NCBI GenBank assembly: GCA_017937125.1
Contig: JAGBEH010000007.1
Coordinates: forward strand, 310,001 to 374,000
Length of the DNA stretch: 64,000 bases
Direction of reading: 5' to 3'
DNA from: Alistipes sp.
GTDB taxonomy: Bacteria; Bacteroidota; Bacteroidia; Bacteroidales; Rikenellaceae
Made by a program: the position numbers and the translations under genes. Positions 8,155-16,984 of the stretch are shown here, one piece after another. A model generated the notes under the pieces. That model was not told the origin of the DNA. It saw only the letters and a program-made list of their open reading frames with translations, and did no database searches. Each line of letters opens with the position of its first letter. The stretch's first letter is position 1.

Positions 8155-8901
8155 TTACAGCGAGGAATAGTGCTTCGATATGTATTCCTGAAACGCCTCC
8201 TTGTAGTTTTCGCCTATCGGCACATACTCGTTGTTGTTCAGGAACACGCGCCCGCGCGCATATCCCGTCACGCATTTCAGATTTACGATGTACGAGCGGT
8301 GTACCCGCATAAATGAGTCCGAGGGCAGGGACGTTTCCATATTCTTTATCCGGAACAGCGTCATAATCGTCGATCCGTCCGTCAGATGCAGGCGCACGTA
8401 TTCGCCGTCGCTCTCGATATAGATGATGTCGCCGGTCTTTATCAGCGAGACCTTGTGGTCGGCGCGTATCGATATGTATTCGTTACCGCTTTCCGACGGT
8501 TCGATTTCGCTTTCGGCGGGCATATGGCGACGGCTGTTGGTCATCAGCTCGTAGAGCGAGTTGGCCTTGCCTACCGAACGGCTGAATTCCGCGAAGCTGA
8601 ACGGCTTGAGCAGATAGTCCGTCGCATCGAGCTTGAAACCGTCGATGGCATATTCGGAGTATGCGGTGGTGAATATTATCATCGGCCGCTGCTGGAGCGA
8701 GCGCACGAACTCGATGCCCGTTATGTCTGGCATATTTATATCCACGAATATCAGGTCCACGCTCTCCGAAGCGAGAAAGTGCTGGGCGTCTAAGGCGTTG
8801 CTGAATTGGCCTGCCAGTTCGAGAAACGGGATTTTTTCGATATATCCCCTAATTTGACGCAGGGCTAACGGCTCGTCGTCTATTGTTATGCATCTGATCA
8901 T
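8155..8901 (-). CDS. LytTR-family response regulator
   Basis: A 248-residue response regulator. The receiver domain has the acidic pair DDEP (residues 8-11), the phospho-acceptor D54 in LIFVDINMPD, and the TTAYSEYA and DYLLKPF motifs. A LytTR DNA-binding domain follows (residues about 140-245: DIIYIESDGEYVRLHL, MRVHRSYIVNL). It overlaps the upstream histidine kinase gene by 4 bases (ATGA at 8898-8901), so the two are one operon and one two-component system. LytTR regulators usually bind pairs of short direct repeats; the targets here are unknown. Confidence 0.92.
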   Translation of the reverse strand: MIRCITIDDEPLALRQIRGYIEKIPFLELAGQFSNALDAQHFLASESVDLIFVDINMPDITGIEFVRSLQQRPMIIFTTAYSEYAIDGFKLDATDYLLKPFSFAEFSRSVGKANSLYELMTNSRRHMPAESEIEPSESGNEYISIRADHKVSLIKTGDIIYIESDGEYVRLHLTDGSTIMTLFRIKNMETSLPSDSFMRVHRSYIVNLKCVTGYARGRVFLNNNEYVPIGENYKEAFQEYISKHYSSL

Positions 8902-9980
8902 TCGGATATGGGTATTATCAGTTTAATGCCGTATGTTTTGGGATCCGTGTCGTTTATTTCGAGCACGTAGTCCTTGTTGTAGAGCAGTTCGAGCCGTTTT
9001 GTCACGTTGTCCAGACCTATGCCGACCTTGTGCGACGCGCTTGCATCGGCGGTGCGGCTGTTGATTACCGAGCAGCAGACATATTTGTCGTCGCAGCTGA
9101 CGTCTATTCTGATGAACGAGGGGGTGTTGTAACTTACTCCGTGCTTGAAGGCGTTCTCCACGAAGACGATGAACAGCAGCGGCGGAATGAATATGCGCGA
9201 CGTGTCTTGCCGAGGCTTGTCGAAAGTTATGTCTATGTCTTTCGTGTAGCGTATCCTCATCAGGTTGATGTAGTTGGATACGAATTGCAATTCGTTTTGC
9301 AGGGATATGTTCCTCGCCCCGGATTCGTACAATACGTATCGCATCATTTTCGACAACTCTATCACGCTGTCTTTGGCGCATTCGGTATCGATGTCGATAA
9401 GCGCGTGGATGTTGTTGAGCGTGTTCATAAAGAAATGGGGGTTTATCTGATATTTCAGATATTCCATTTCGGCTTGCAGGTTGCGCCGCTTGAGAACCTC
9501 CATTTTACGTTCGTCGGCTATGGACTTGAATATCAGCTTGACTCCTGCATTCGTCCCCAGCATAAATATTCCTAACAACATATTCCAGTGCCATTGCAGG
9601 TCGGTGAGGGACGCGCGGTGACGCGGGATGTACTCTGGCAGATCCATAACGAAGAGTTTGCCTTCTATGTAGTGTTCGTACAGATCGACTACGGCGAATA
9701 CCGTCGCCAGCAGCACTATGTCGCTCAGTATATACCACAGGTACCGCCGCTTTATAAGCAGCTTCGGTGCTATGAATATGTTGTGTATCAGGAATATGAT
9801 GAAATAAGGGGCGATCTTGCACCACGCGATGATGATGTTGTTGAGATTGACGTGTTCTTCGGCCATCAGCTTCGAGTTGAGTATCGGCACGAGGAATACC
9901 ACCAGCCACACCATTCCGTAGAGCATATTCTCGCTCAATATCTGTTTGATGTCTATGTTGATATTGAATTTCAGTTTCAT
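8898..9980 (-). CDS. LytS-type sensor histidine kinase
   Basis: A 360-residue membrane sensor kinase. Four hydrophobic segments occupy about the first 150 residues (for example MLYGMVWLVVFLVPIL and YFIIFLIHNIFIA). The His_kinase family phospho-acceptor is in YQINPHFFMNTLNN, followed by an HATPase with FVENAFKHG and GIGLDNVTKRLELLY. There is no large extracellular domain, so the signal is probably sensed within or near the membrane. The start at 9980 (MKLKFNINID) is favoured over an upstream in-frame ATG at 10082 that adds an unrelated arginine-rich stretch. Partner of the LytTR regulator downstream. Confidence 0.9.
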   Translation of the reverse strand: MKLKFNINIDIKQILSENMLYGMVWLVVFLVPILNSKLMAEEHVNLNNIIIAWCKIAPYFIIFLIHNIFIAPKLLIKRRYLWYILSDIVLLATVFAVVDLYEHYIEGKLFVMDLPEYIPRHRASLTDLQWHWNMLLGIFMLGTNAGVKLIFKSIADERKMEVLKRRNLQAEMEYLKYQINPHFFMNTLNNIHALIDIDTECAKDSVIELSKMMRYVLYESGARNISLQNELQFVSNYINLMRIRYTKDIDITFDKPRQDTSRIFIPPLLFIVFVENAFKHGVSYNTPSFIRIDVSCDDKYVCCSVINSRTADASASHKVGIGLDNVTKRLELLYNKDYVLEINDTDPKTYGIKLIIPISE

Positions 9981-10097
9981 AGCCGAACATGCGCGTTGCG
10001 TAGTTGTCGTATTTGACGGGCGGCGTATCGCGATTCCGCAGCCCGCATAGTGATTCGGGTGCCGAACCGTCACGGCCGGCACCCGAACTTAACGAGG

Positions 10098-11792
10098 TCA
10101 GAGTTTCAGCGTAGCGACGTTGTACAGATAACGCTTGATACTCCGTTTCGGGGTCTTTTCGAACTCGGTAGGGTATATCGTTATGTTCGAAACCTTCTCG
10201 TAGTTGGCCAGCAGGTCGTTCAGCTGCTTGAGGTTCTCGTCCATAATCTCGGGCAGCTGCGAGCGGTTGATGCCCTCTTTTTCGGCCTGCTCGTAGTCGG
10301 GTACCACCAGCGCGTGGAGTTTGCCGTTGTTTTCGATAATGAGCGACTCGAAGACCATATACATATTGTTGAGCTTGTCCTCTATCTCCTCGGGATAGAT
10401 GTTCTGTCCGCTGCCCGAGAGAATCATAGTCTTCGAACGGCCGCGGATGTATATCGTGCCGTCGTCGTCCATCGTTCCCATATCGCCCGTATGGAGCCAC
10501 CCGTCTTCGTCGAGTACGGCATTGGTGTCCTTGTCGTTCTTGTAGTATCCCAGCATCACGTTCTCGCCGCGTACGAGAATCTCGCCTGCGATGTTGTGCG
10601 GGTCGGACGAATCGATGCGTGCCTCGATGTAGTCTCTGATATATTTGCCGCACGACCCCGCTTTGTATTCGTCTTCGCGGGCGAAGCTGATCAGCGGAGC
10701 GCACTCGGTCATACCGTAGCCTATCGTGATCGGGAAATTGATCTTCATAAGGAACGATTCGGTCTCCTGGTTCATCGGGGCGCCGCCGACGATGAACAGG
10801 CGCACGTTCCCGCCGAAAGCACCCATCAGCTTGGCGCGTATCGACGAATATATGGCGCTGTTCAGGAGCGGAATCTTCATAGCGATGCTTACGGGACCCT
10901 TTTCGAGTACGGGGAGCACCTGCTTGCGGTATATCTTTTCGAGGATGAGCGGCACGCAGCATACTATCGTCGGCTTTACGAACTGCATAGCTTCGACGAG
11001 AATTTTAGGCGACGGAATCTTGCCGAGCAGCGTGATGTGCCCGCCCGCGGCCAACGGCGAAAGGAAGTCGAACGCGCATCCGTATGCATGTGCCAATGGC
11101 AGGAACGACAGCGTCCTGACGCCCTGGTTGAAATACGGCATTCCGTTCTTGTCGGGTGTACGCAGGGCGAACTCGACATTGGCCGTAAGGTTGTTTACGG
11201 TCAGCATCACGCCTTTCGAGTGGCCGGTAGTGCCCGACGTATAGTTGAGCAGGATTACCTGATCGTTGGGCACTTCGGGGTATTTGATGTCGGTGACGCG
11301 GAATCCGTTCGAATATTTCGCGCGGTAGTGCTGCGTCATATTCGACATAAAGCGTCCCAGCACCTTGCCTTCGCGTTCGCATATCACGTGGAAATCGGTC
11401 AGCGAGAATACGGCTTCGATATGCGGTATCTGGTCCTCCTCTATCACGTCCCAGTAGTTGTCGCCGAGGAACAGCAGGCGGCTCTCCGAGTGGTTGATGA
11501 TGTGGATGATGTCGTTGGGGTTGAAATCCTGAAGTATGGGTACTATGCAGGCGCCGTAAGTTATTGTCGCGATGTATGTTATGCACCAGCGCGGGTTGTT
11601 GCGCCCGATGAGGGCTATTTTATCGCCGGCCTTGATTTGCGCCTTCTTGAAGAGCAAATGCAGCTTGGCGATCTCCTTGGCCATTTCGTAATACGAAAAC
11701 GTTTCGTCCTTGAAGTAATCCGAGAGAGCAGACATTTCGCGGTTCTCGCGAAAACTGGTCTCGTACATCTTGATGAGGTTTGTCTGTAACAT
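10098..11792 (-). CDS. Long-chain acyl-CoA synthetase (AMP-dependent)
   Basis: A 564-residue cytoplasmic or membrane-associated adenylate-forming enzyme that activates fatty acids with ATP and CoA. It has the AMP-binding signature LLNYTSGTTGHSKGVM, the GYGMTECAP motif, the GWLHTGDMG hinge motif and IYIRGRSKTMILSGSGQNIYPEEIE with the usual C-terminal lysine (TPKRSIKR). The start at 11792 (MLQTNLIKMYE) matches family N-termini; the longer frame to 11912 overlaps plsY and is rejected. Immediately upstream lies plsY, so the pair probably supplies acyl groups for phospholipid synthesis or salvage. Confidence 0.92.
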   Translation of the reverse strand: MLQTNLIKMYETSFRENREMSALSDYFKDETFSYYEMAKEIAKLHLLFKKAQIKAGDKIALIGRNNPRWCITYIATITYGACIVPILQDFNPNDIIHIINHSESRLLFLGDNYWDVIEEDQIPHIEAVFSLTDFHVICEREGKVLGRFMSNMTQHYRAKYSNGFRVTDIKYPEVPNDQVILLNYTSGTTGHSKGVMLTVNNLTANVEFALRTPDKNGMPYFNQGVRTLSFLPLAHAYGCAFDFLSPLAAGGHITLLGKIPSPKILVEAMQFVKPTIVCCVPLILEKIYRKQVLPVLEKGPVSIAMKIPLLNSAIYSSIRAKLMGAFGGNVRLFIVGGAPMNQETESFLMKINFPITIGYGMTECAPLISFAREDEYKAGSCGKYIRDYIEARIDSSDPHNIAGEILVRGENVMLGYYKNDKDTNAVLDEDGWLHTGDMGTMDDDGTIYIRGRSKTMILSGSGQNIYPEEIEDKLNNMYMVFESLIIENNGKLHALVVPDYEQAEKEGINRSQLPEIMDENLKQLNDLLANYEKVSNITIYPTEFEKTPKRSIKRYLYNVATLKL

Positions 11793-11850
11793 ATTGAGTC
11801 TATTATTCCCGTATCGCGCCTGCCGTTCAGGCGGAGCGCCTGTCGGGTAG

Positions 11851-12531
11851 TCAGTTAGTCTTTTTCGCGTTTCTCGGTTTCCAGAGGTATATTTTCGACT
11901 CCGTGCCTGCACGCAGACGGGCTATGTTCTTGCGGTGCGTCCACAGCAGCAGCAGCGCTACGACGACCGAAAATACGATGAATGTCACGGATATGTCGCC
12001 CGAACGTCTGTATGTGCTGCCCGAGAATATGCTTACGAATATCGGGAAGCAGCATCCCGCCGTCATAGATGCGAGCGACACGTAATGCGAAAGCATGAAT
12101 ATGAGGAACCATACGCCGAAACACAGCAGTATGATCGTCGGATGGATACCCGTTACGGCCCCGACCAGGGTGGCTACACCCTTGCCGCCCTTGAAGTTGG
12201 CGAACAGCGGGAATATGTGTCCGAGGACTACGGCGGCCGTCGCCGCTATCTTCAGGTTTATGAGCATCGCCGCTGTTATGTTGCTGTCGTATTTCAGAAG
12301 CGAGATGATCGTCACGGCTACGAACCCCTTGATGAAATCTATCGCGAAAACGGGTAGCGCCGCACGCCTTCCGAGTACGCGCAGCATATTCGTCGTACCC
12401 GCATTCTTGCTCCCGTGTTCGCGGATGTCTATGCCGTAATAGCGTTGTCCTATCCATACTGCGCTGGGTATCGACCCGAGCAGGTATGCTATGATAATCA
12501 GTGTTACGGCGCAATAATATGTTATGATCAT
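11851..12531 (-). CDS. plsY: Glycerol-3-phosphate acyltransferase PlsY
   Basis: A 226-residue polytopic membrane enzyme that transfers an acyl group from acyl-phosphate to glycerol-3-phosphate. All three conserved PlsY motifs are visible: LLGSIPSAVWIG, GSKNAGTTNMLRVLGR and FKGGKGVATLVG. About seven hydrophobic segments are present. The start MIITYYCAV at 12531 is preferred over 12561, since it gives the normal N-terminal membrane segment and leaves room for the promoter. It has a basic C-terminal tail. It sits upstream of the acyl-CoA synthetase in the same orientation with a 58-base gap. Confidence 0.95.
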   Translation of the reverse strand: MIITYYCAVTLIIIAYLLGSIPSAVWIGQRYYGIDIREHGSKNAGTTNMLRVLGRRAALPVFAIDFIKGFVAVTIISLLKYDSNITAAMLINLKIAATAAVVLGHIFPLFANFKGGKGVATLVGAVTGIHPTIILLCFGVWFLIFMLSHYVSLASMTAGCCFPIFVSIFSGSTYRRSGDISVTFIVFSVVVALLLLWTHRKNIARLRAGTESKIYLWKPRNAKKTN

Positions 12532-12558
12532 AACGGTCGCTTTTATCACAATTTGCAA

Positions 12559-12566
12559 CAAAGATA
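12559..12566 (-). promoter_or_regulatory. -7 element for plsY
   Basis: CAAAGATA on + reads TATCTTTG on the - strand, 27 bases before the plsY ATG at 12531. It faces away from the promoter at 12639-12646 in this divergent region. Confidence 0.6.
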
Positions 12567-12638
12567 GTAAAATTTTTCATACGGCTCCGTTTTCTCAAAA
12601 AATAGTGCGGCGGGTGACGCAGTTTCGCGGGATTGTAT

Positions 12639-12646
12639 TATCTTTG
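12639..12646 (+). promoter_or_regulatory. -7 element for the YitT-like gene
   Basis: TATCTTTG matches TAnnTTTG, 32 bases before the ATG at 12679. Confidence 0.6.
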
Positions 12647-12678
12647 CATTCCGATAGAATTTCATAAAAATAAGGTAT

Positions 12679-13674
12679 ATGACGATTACTGATACATTTG
12701 CGCGGATGAAATCGTTGCGTTGGTGGATGTCGTGGGTCTCGATATTTTTCGGGTGCGCCGTGATGGCCGCGGGCTTCGTGTTTTTCATCAATCCCTATAA
12801 TATCGTACCGGGCGGCGTTTACGGCGCGAGTATCGTTATGCACAACATATTCCCGTCCGTACAGGTCGGGACTTTCGGCTATATGTTCGACGTGCCGCTG
12901 ATGATTATCGCCGTCGTATGCTTCGGCGGAGGTTTCGGCGCACGCACCGTTATCGCGGCTATGACTACCCCCGGACTGATGAACATAATGTCGCGGCTGG
13001 CCTATCCCACGCGCGAGGCTCTCGAACGCCTCGACCCGTCGCAGCTGCTCGGCGGCCGTATCGATATGTCCAACGACCTGATGCTGACGGCCATTATCGG
13101 TGCGGTGCTTATAGGCATCGGCGTCGGTCTGGTCGTGCGCAACCAGGCGACTACGGGCGGCACGGACATCGTGGCGATGATACTCCAGAAATATTGCCAT
13201 ATCAACTTCTCGAACGGAGTGCTTATAGCCGACTCCGTGGTGGTGCTGTCGGGTCTCGTCGTCATCGGCTTCGGCGTAGGTTCGGCCGATAACGGCGAAG
13301 GTTCGGGCTGGCTGTTGTCCTTCTACTCGCTTATTTCGATATTCGTCGCATCGCGCGTCATAGCTTACGTCATCGACGGCGCTTCGTACGATAAGCTCAT
13401 ATTCATCGTCAGCGATACTCGTCAGGACGAGTTGCGCCGTTTCATCACCGTCGATCTCGACCGCAGCGCTACGTATATCAAGGCGCGTGGTATGTATACG
13501 GGCGACGACAAGGAGATGATATTCCTCGTCGTGAGCCGCAAGGAGGTGCAGATGGTGCAGCATAAGGTCAAGGAGATAGACCCGCGTGCGTTTATGGTCG
13601 TTACGGATGCGTACGATACTTTCGGCGAGGGTTTCAAGCCGCTGCCCGATGGCGATGAATTGCAGGCGGCCTGA
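12679..13674 (+). CDS. YitT-family membrane protein (DUF161/DUF2179)
   Basis: A 331-residue protein with about five membrane segments followed by a cytoplasmic DUF2179-type domain. Typical features are MAAGFVFFINPYNIVPGGVYGASIV near the N-terminus (shown here as a family pattern), a GTDIVAMIL segment and the C-terminal TYIKARGMYTGDDKEMIFLVVSRKEVQMV. The family is widespread and of unknown transport or sensing function. Its stop overlaps the miaB start by one base (TGATG), so it is co-transcribed with miaB. Confidence 0.88.
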   Translation: MTITDTFARMKSLRWWMSWVSIFFGCAVMAAGFVFFINPYNIVPGGVYGASIVMHNIFPSVQVGTFGYMFDVPLMIIAVVCFGGGFGARTVIAAMTTPGLMNIMSRLAYPTREALERLDPSQLLGGRIDMSNDLMLTAIIGAVLIGIGVGLVVRNQATTGGTDIVAMILQKYCHINFSNGVLIADSVVVLSGLVVIGFGVGSADNGEGSGWLLSFYSLISIFVASRVIAYVIDGASYDKLIFIVSDTRQDELRRFITVDLDRSATYIKARGMYTGDDKEMIFLVVSRKEVQMVQHKVKEIDPRAFMVVTDAYDTFGEGFKPLPDGDELQAA

Positions 13675-15056
13675 TGTGGAACGGAAAATCGGATTTTGTT
13701 TTGGAACTGAATATCAAAAATAATCTGCGCCCTCTTCAGGGCAGCGGGCGTAAACTCTTCGTCGAGACCTACGGCTGCCAGATGAACGTCGGCGACACGG
13801 AGATCGTCGTCTCGATAATGCAGGACGAAGGGTATTTCTATACCGAAAATATCGAAGAGGCGGATATAATACTGATCAATACCTGCTCGATACGCGACAA
13901 TGCCGAGCAGCGCGTCTGGGGGCGTCTGAACGAAATGCGCCGCTACCGCAAGCAAAAGCCGTCGCTCATAGTCGGCATTATCGGATGTATGGCCGAGCGG
14001 CTGAAGGAGAAGCTCATCGAATCGGAATACGGCGTCGATATCGTCGCGGGTCCCGATACCTACCGCGATCTGCCGCGTCTGGTGCGCGAGGTCGAGGGCG
14101 GCGGCAAAGGCATCAACGTGCTGCTGTCGCGCGAGGAGACCTACGCCGAGGTGGCACCCGTGCGCCTCGACAAAAACGGCGTCGGAGCGTTCATCTCGAT
14201 TATGCGCGGCTGCAACAACTACTGCTCTTATTGCGTGGTGCCCTATACGCGCGGCATCGAACGCAGCCGCGACCCGCAAACCGTCATCGCCGAAGCGCGC
14301 AACCTTTTCGAAAACGGCTATCGCGAAGTTACGCTGCTCGGGCAGAACGTCAATTCTTACAGGTTCGGCGATGTCGGTTTCCCCGAACTTATGCTGCGCG
14401 TGGCCGACATATCGCCGCTGCTGCGCGTGCGTTTCGCAACGTCGCATCCCAAGGATATGAGCGACCGCCTGCTGGAGGTTATGGCTTCGCGCCCCAATAT
14501 ATGCCGCTGCATACACCTTCCCGCCCAGTCGGGGTCGAGCGTCGTGCTCGAACGTATGAACCGCAAGTATACCCGCGAGTGGTATCTCGACCGTATCGCC
14601 GCCATTCGCCGCTATATGCCCGATTGCGCCATTACGACCGATTTGATAGCGGGCTTCTGCGGCGAGACCGAGGAGGACCACCTGCAAACTTTGTCGCTTA
14701 TGCGCGAGGTGGGCTACGAGTTCGCCTATATGTTCAAGTATTCCGAGCGTCCCGGCACTTTCGCACAGCGTCATTTGCCCGACGATATTCCGGATGAGGT
14801 GAAAACGGCCCGCCTGTCGCAGATAATAGAGTTGCAGAATGAGCTTTCGGCCGCAAGCAACCGCCGCGATGTCGGCAAGGAGTTCGAAATCCTCGTCGAG
14901 GGCGTTTCGAAGCGGAGTGCGGAGCAGCTGTTCGGCCGTACGTCGCAGAACAAGGTCGTCGTCTTCGACCGCGGCGGACACCGCGTGGGCGAGTACGTCC
15001 GCGTACGGGTCACCGACTGCTCGTCGGCGACGCTTCTCGGAACGGCTTTGGAATAG
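13674..15056 (+). CDS. miaB: tRNA-2-methylthio-N6-dimethylallyladenosine synthase MiaB
   Basis: A 460-residue radical-SAM methylthiotransferase that modifies A37 of tRNAs reading UNN codons. The N-terminal UPF0004 domain has FVETYGCQMNVGDTE and NTCSIRDNAEQRV and a third cysteine in GIIGCMAERL. The radical-SAM cluster motif is RGCNNYCSYCVVPYTRG (CxxxCxxC). A C-terminal TRAM-like domain ends the protein (EYVRVRVTDCSSATLLG). It needs two [4Fe-4S] clusters, which the Suf system at 57.9 kb would supply. The gene overlaps the YitT-like gene by one base and is followed after 24 bases by ychF. Confidence 0.95.
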   Translation: MWNGKSDFVLELNIKNNLRPLQGSGRKLFVETYGCQMNVGDTEIVVSIMQDEGYFYTENIEEADIILINTCSIRDNAEQRVWGRLNEMRRYRKQKPSLIVGIIGCMAERLKEKLIESEYGVDIVAGPDTYRDLPRLVREVEGGGKGINVLLSREETYAEVAPVRLDKNGVGAFISIMRGCNNYCSYCVVPYTRGIERSRDPQTVIAEARNLFENGYREVTLLGQNVNSYRFGDVGFPELMLRVADISPLLRVRFATSHPKDMSDRLLEVMASRPNICRCIHLPAQSGSSVVLERMNRKYTREWYLDRIAAIRRYMPDCAITTDLIAGFCGETEEDHLQTLSLMREVGYEFAYMFKYSERPGTFAQRHLPDDIPDEVKTARLSQIIELQNELSAASNRRDVGKEFEILVEGVSKRSAEQLFGRTSQNKVVVFDRGGHRVGEYVRVRVTDCSSATLLGTALE

Positions 15057-15080
15057 GAATTATTAAAAAAGTTGATATAA

Positions 15081-16181
15081 ATGGCTTTACAATGCGGAAT
15101 AGTGGGTTTGCCCAATGTCGGCAAATCGACGCTTTTCAACTGTCTGTCGAATGCGAAGGCGCAGTCGGCCAATTTCCCTTTCTGTACCATCGAACCCAAT
15201 GTCGGCGTCATCACGGTGCCCGACGAGCGATTGATACGTCTTGCGGAGATCGATAATCCTAAGCGCGTGATCCCCACGACGATAGAAATAGTCGATATCG
15301 CAGGTCTGGTAAAGGGCGCTTCGAAAGGCGAGGGTCTCGGCAACAAGTTCCTCGCCAACATCCGAAATACCAACGCCATAATACACGTCCTGAGGTGTTT
15401 CGAAGACGGCAATATAACCCACGTGGACGGTTCGGTCGATCCCGTGCGCGACAAGGGCGTCATCGACACGGAGTTGCAGCTCAAGGACCTCGAAACGGTT
15501 GAAAACCGTATAGGCAAGGTGCAGAAACAGGCGCAGACGGGCGGCGACAAGGCGGCCAAACGCCAGTATGAAATTCTCTTGCAGTACAAGACGGCCTTGG
15601 AGCAGGGCTTGAGCGCCCGCACCGTCATATTGGACAAGGAGGACCGCAAGGCGGTTTCGGACCTGAACCTGCTTACCGACAAGCCCGTGCTGTACGTCTG
15701 CAACGTCGATGAGAAGAGTGCCGTCAGCGGCAATGCCTATACCGAAGCCGTCGCTAAGGCTATCGAGGGCGAGGGTGCCGAGATGCTTATCATTGCGGCC
15801 GCCACCGAAGCCGACATCGCCGAGTTGGAGAGCTACGAGGAGCGGCAGATGTTTCTCGAAGATATGGGCCTTAAGGAGTCGGGCGTGAGCCGTCTGATAA
15901 AATCGGCCTATAAATTGCTCGATCTGGAGACGTTCTTTACCACGGGTCCCGACGAGACGCGCGCGTGGACATACAACAAGGGTATGAAGGCTCCGCAGAC
16001 TGCTGGTATAATCCATACCGATTTCGAAAAGGGCTTCATCCGTGCCGAGGTCATCAAGTACGACGACTACGTAAGGCTCGGCTCGGAAAAGGCGTGCCGC
16101 GACGTGGGCAAAATAGGTGTCGAGGGTAAGGAGTATGTAGTGCAGGACGGCGATATTATGCATTTCCTGTTCAATGTATGA
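15081..16181 (+). CDS. ychF: Ribosome-binding ATPase YchF (Obg family)
   Basis: A 366-residue P-loop protein. It has the G1 motif [40 protein letters not shown] (G3 region), and the altered G4 NVDE in VCNVDEKSA that shifts the family from GTP to ATP. The C-terminal TGS domain ends VQDGDIMHFLFNV, the standard YchF terminus. It binds ribosomes and is implicated in stress responses. Length and every motif are typical. It sits in a run of + strand genes from 12.7 to 19.8 kb. Confidence 0.96.
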   Translation: MALQCGIVGLPNVGKSTLFNCLSNAKAQSANFPFCTIEPNVGVITVPDERLIRLAEIDNPKRVIPTTIEIVDIAGLVKGASKGEGLGNKFLANIRNTNAIIHVLRCFEDGNITHVDGSVDPVRDKGVIDTELQLKDLETVENRIGKVQKQAQTGGDKAAKRQYEILLQYKTALEQGLSARTVILDKEDRKAVSDLNLLTDKPVLYVCNVDEKSAVSGNAYTEAVAKAIEGEGAEMLIIAAATEADIAELESYEERQMFLEDMGLKESGVSRLIKSAYKLLDLETFFTTGPDETRAWTYNKGMKAPQTAGIIHTDFEKGFIRAEVIKYDDYVRLGSEKACRDVGKIGVEGKEYVVQDGDIMHFLFNV

Positions 16182-16199
16182 CATTAAAATGACAATGCT

Positions 16200-16928
16200 A
16201 TGAAAAGTATTTGGAAGTATTTGGTCGTCGGCGTTGCGATAGTCGTCGCGGCCGTAGTTTTGGGTTATGCCTATACCTATAAGTACCGTTGCCAGAATAC
16301 GGTGGTGGTTACGGGTTTGGGCGAAACGGAGTTCACCTCCGATTTCATCGTCTGGAACGGTACGCTGCGCGTCGAGTCGCAGAATGTCATCGCGGGATAC
16401 GAGAAGATTGAGGCCGACCGCAGGAAGGTGCTCGACTATATCACCTCGAAAGGTATCGATGCCTCGGCCGTGGTATTCCGTTTCGTTAATGTTTATAAGG
16501 AGACCGAACCGATATACGTAAGCGGCAATTATGCGGGACAGCGCTTCGTGGGGTATAATCTCAGTCAGGAGTTCACCGTGGAATCGAAAGATGTGGACAA
16601 GGTGGAGAATATCTCCCGCGAAATCTCGTCGCTCATCGCCAAAGGCGTGTCGCTCGAAGCGCAAACGCCGTCGTATTACTATACCGAACTCGACAATGTC
16701 AAACAGTCGCTTATCGAAAAGGCTTCGGCCGATGCCCTGCTGCGTGCTACCAATATAGTCGATAATGCGGGAGCGAAGCTCGGCAACGTGGTTTCGGCGC
16801 GTCTGGGCGTTTTCCAGATTACGGGAGCCAATACCAACGAGGGTTTCTCGGCGGGCGGATCGTTCAATACGTCGAGCCGCAACAAGAAGGCTCGCGTGAC
16901 TATCCGTGTCGAGTATCGCGTCAAATAG
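16200..16928 (+). CDS. SIMPL (DUF541) domain protein, membrane-anchored
   Basis: A 242-residue protein with one N-terminal hydrophobic segment (YLVVGVAIVVAAVVLGYAYTY) that acts as a signal or anchor, followed by a SIMPL/DUF541 domain in the periplasm. Family marks include VVVTGLGETEFTSDFIVWNG at the start of the domain, the alternating VRPP-like beta strands and the end VTIRVEYRVK. The family name refers to interaction with a kinase in mammals, but its bacterial function is not known. It lies between ychF and gltX. Confidence 0.85.
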   Translation: MKSIWKYLVVGVAIVVAAVVLGYAYTYKYRCQNTVVVTGLGETEFTSDFIVWNGTLRVESQNVIAGYEKIEADRRKVLDYITSKGIDASAVVFRFVNVYKETEPIYVSGNYAGQRFVGYNLSQEFTVESKDVDKVENISREISSLIAKGVSLEAQTPSYYYTELDNVKQSLIEKASADALLRATNIVDNAGAKLGNVVSARLGVFQITGANTNEGFSAGGSFNTSSRNKKARVTIRVEYRVK

Positions 16929-16984
16929 GCGCCTGCGCATACCCCGTGAATGAATAAACCGTATTAAAGATATAAACTTGAATT

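Noticed and set aside
15087-16940. 617-codon open frame on the - strand opposite ychF and the SIMPL gene
   Set aside because: It is the antisense of two well-supported genes; GC-biased codons leave the complementary frame open. No family features.
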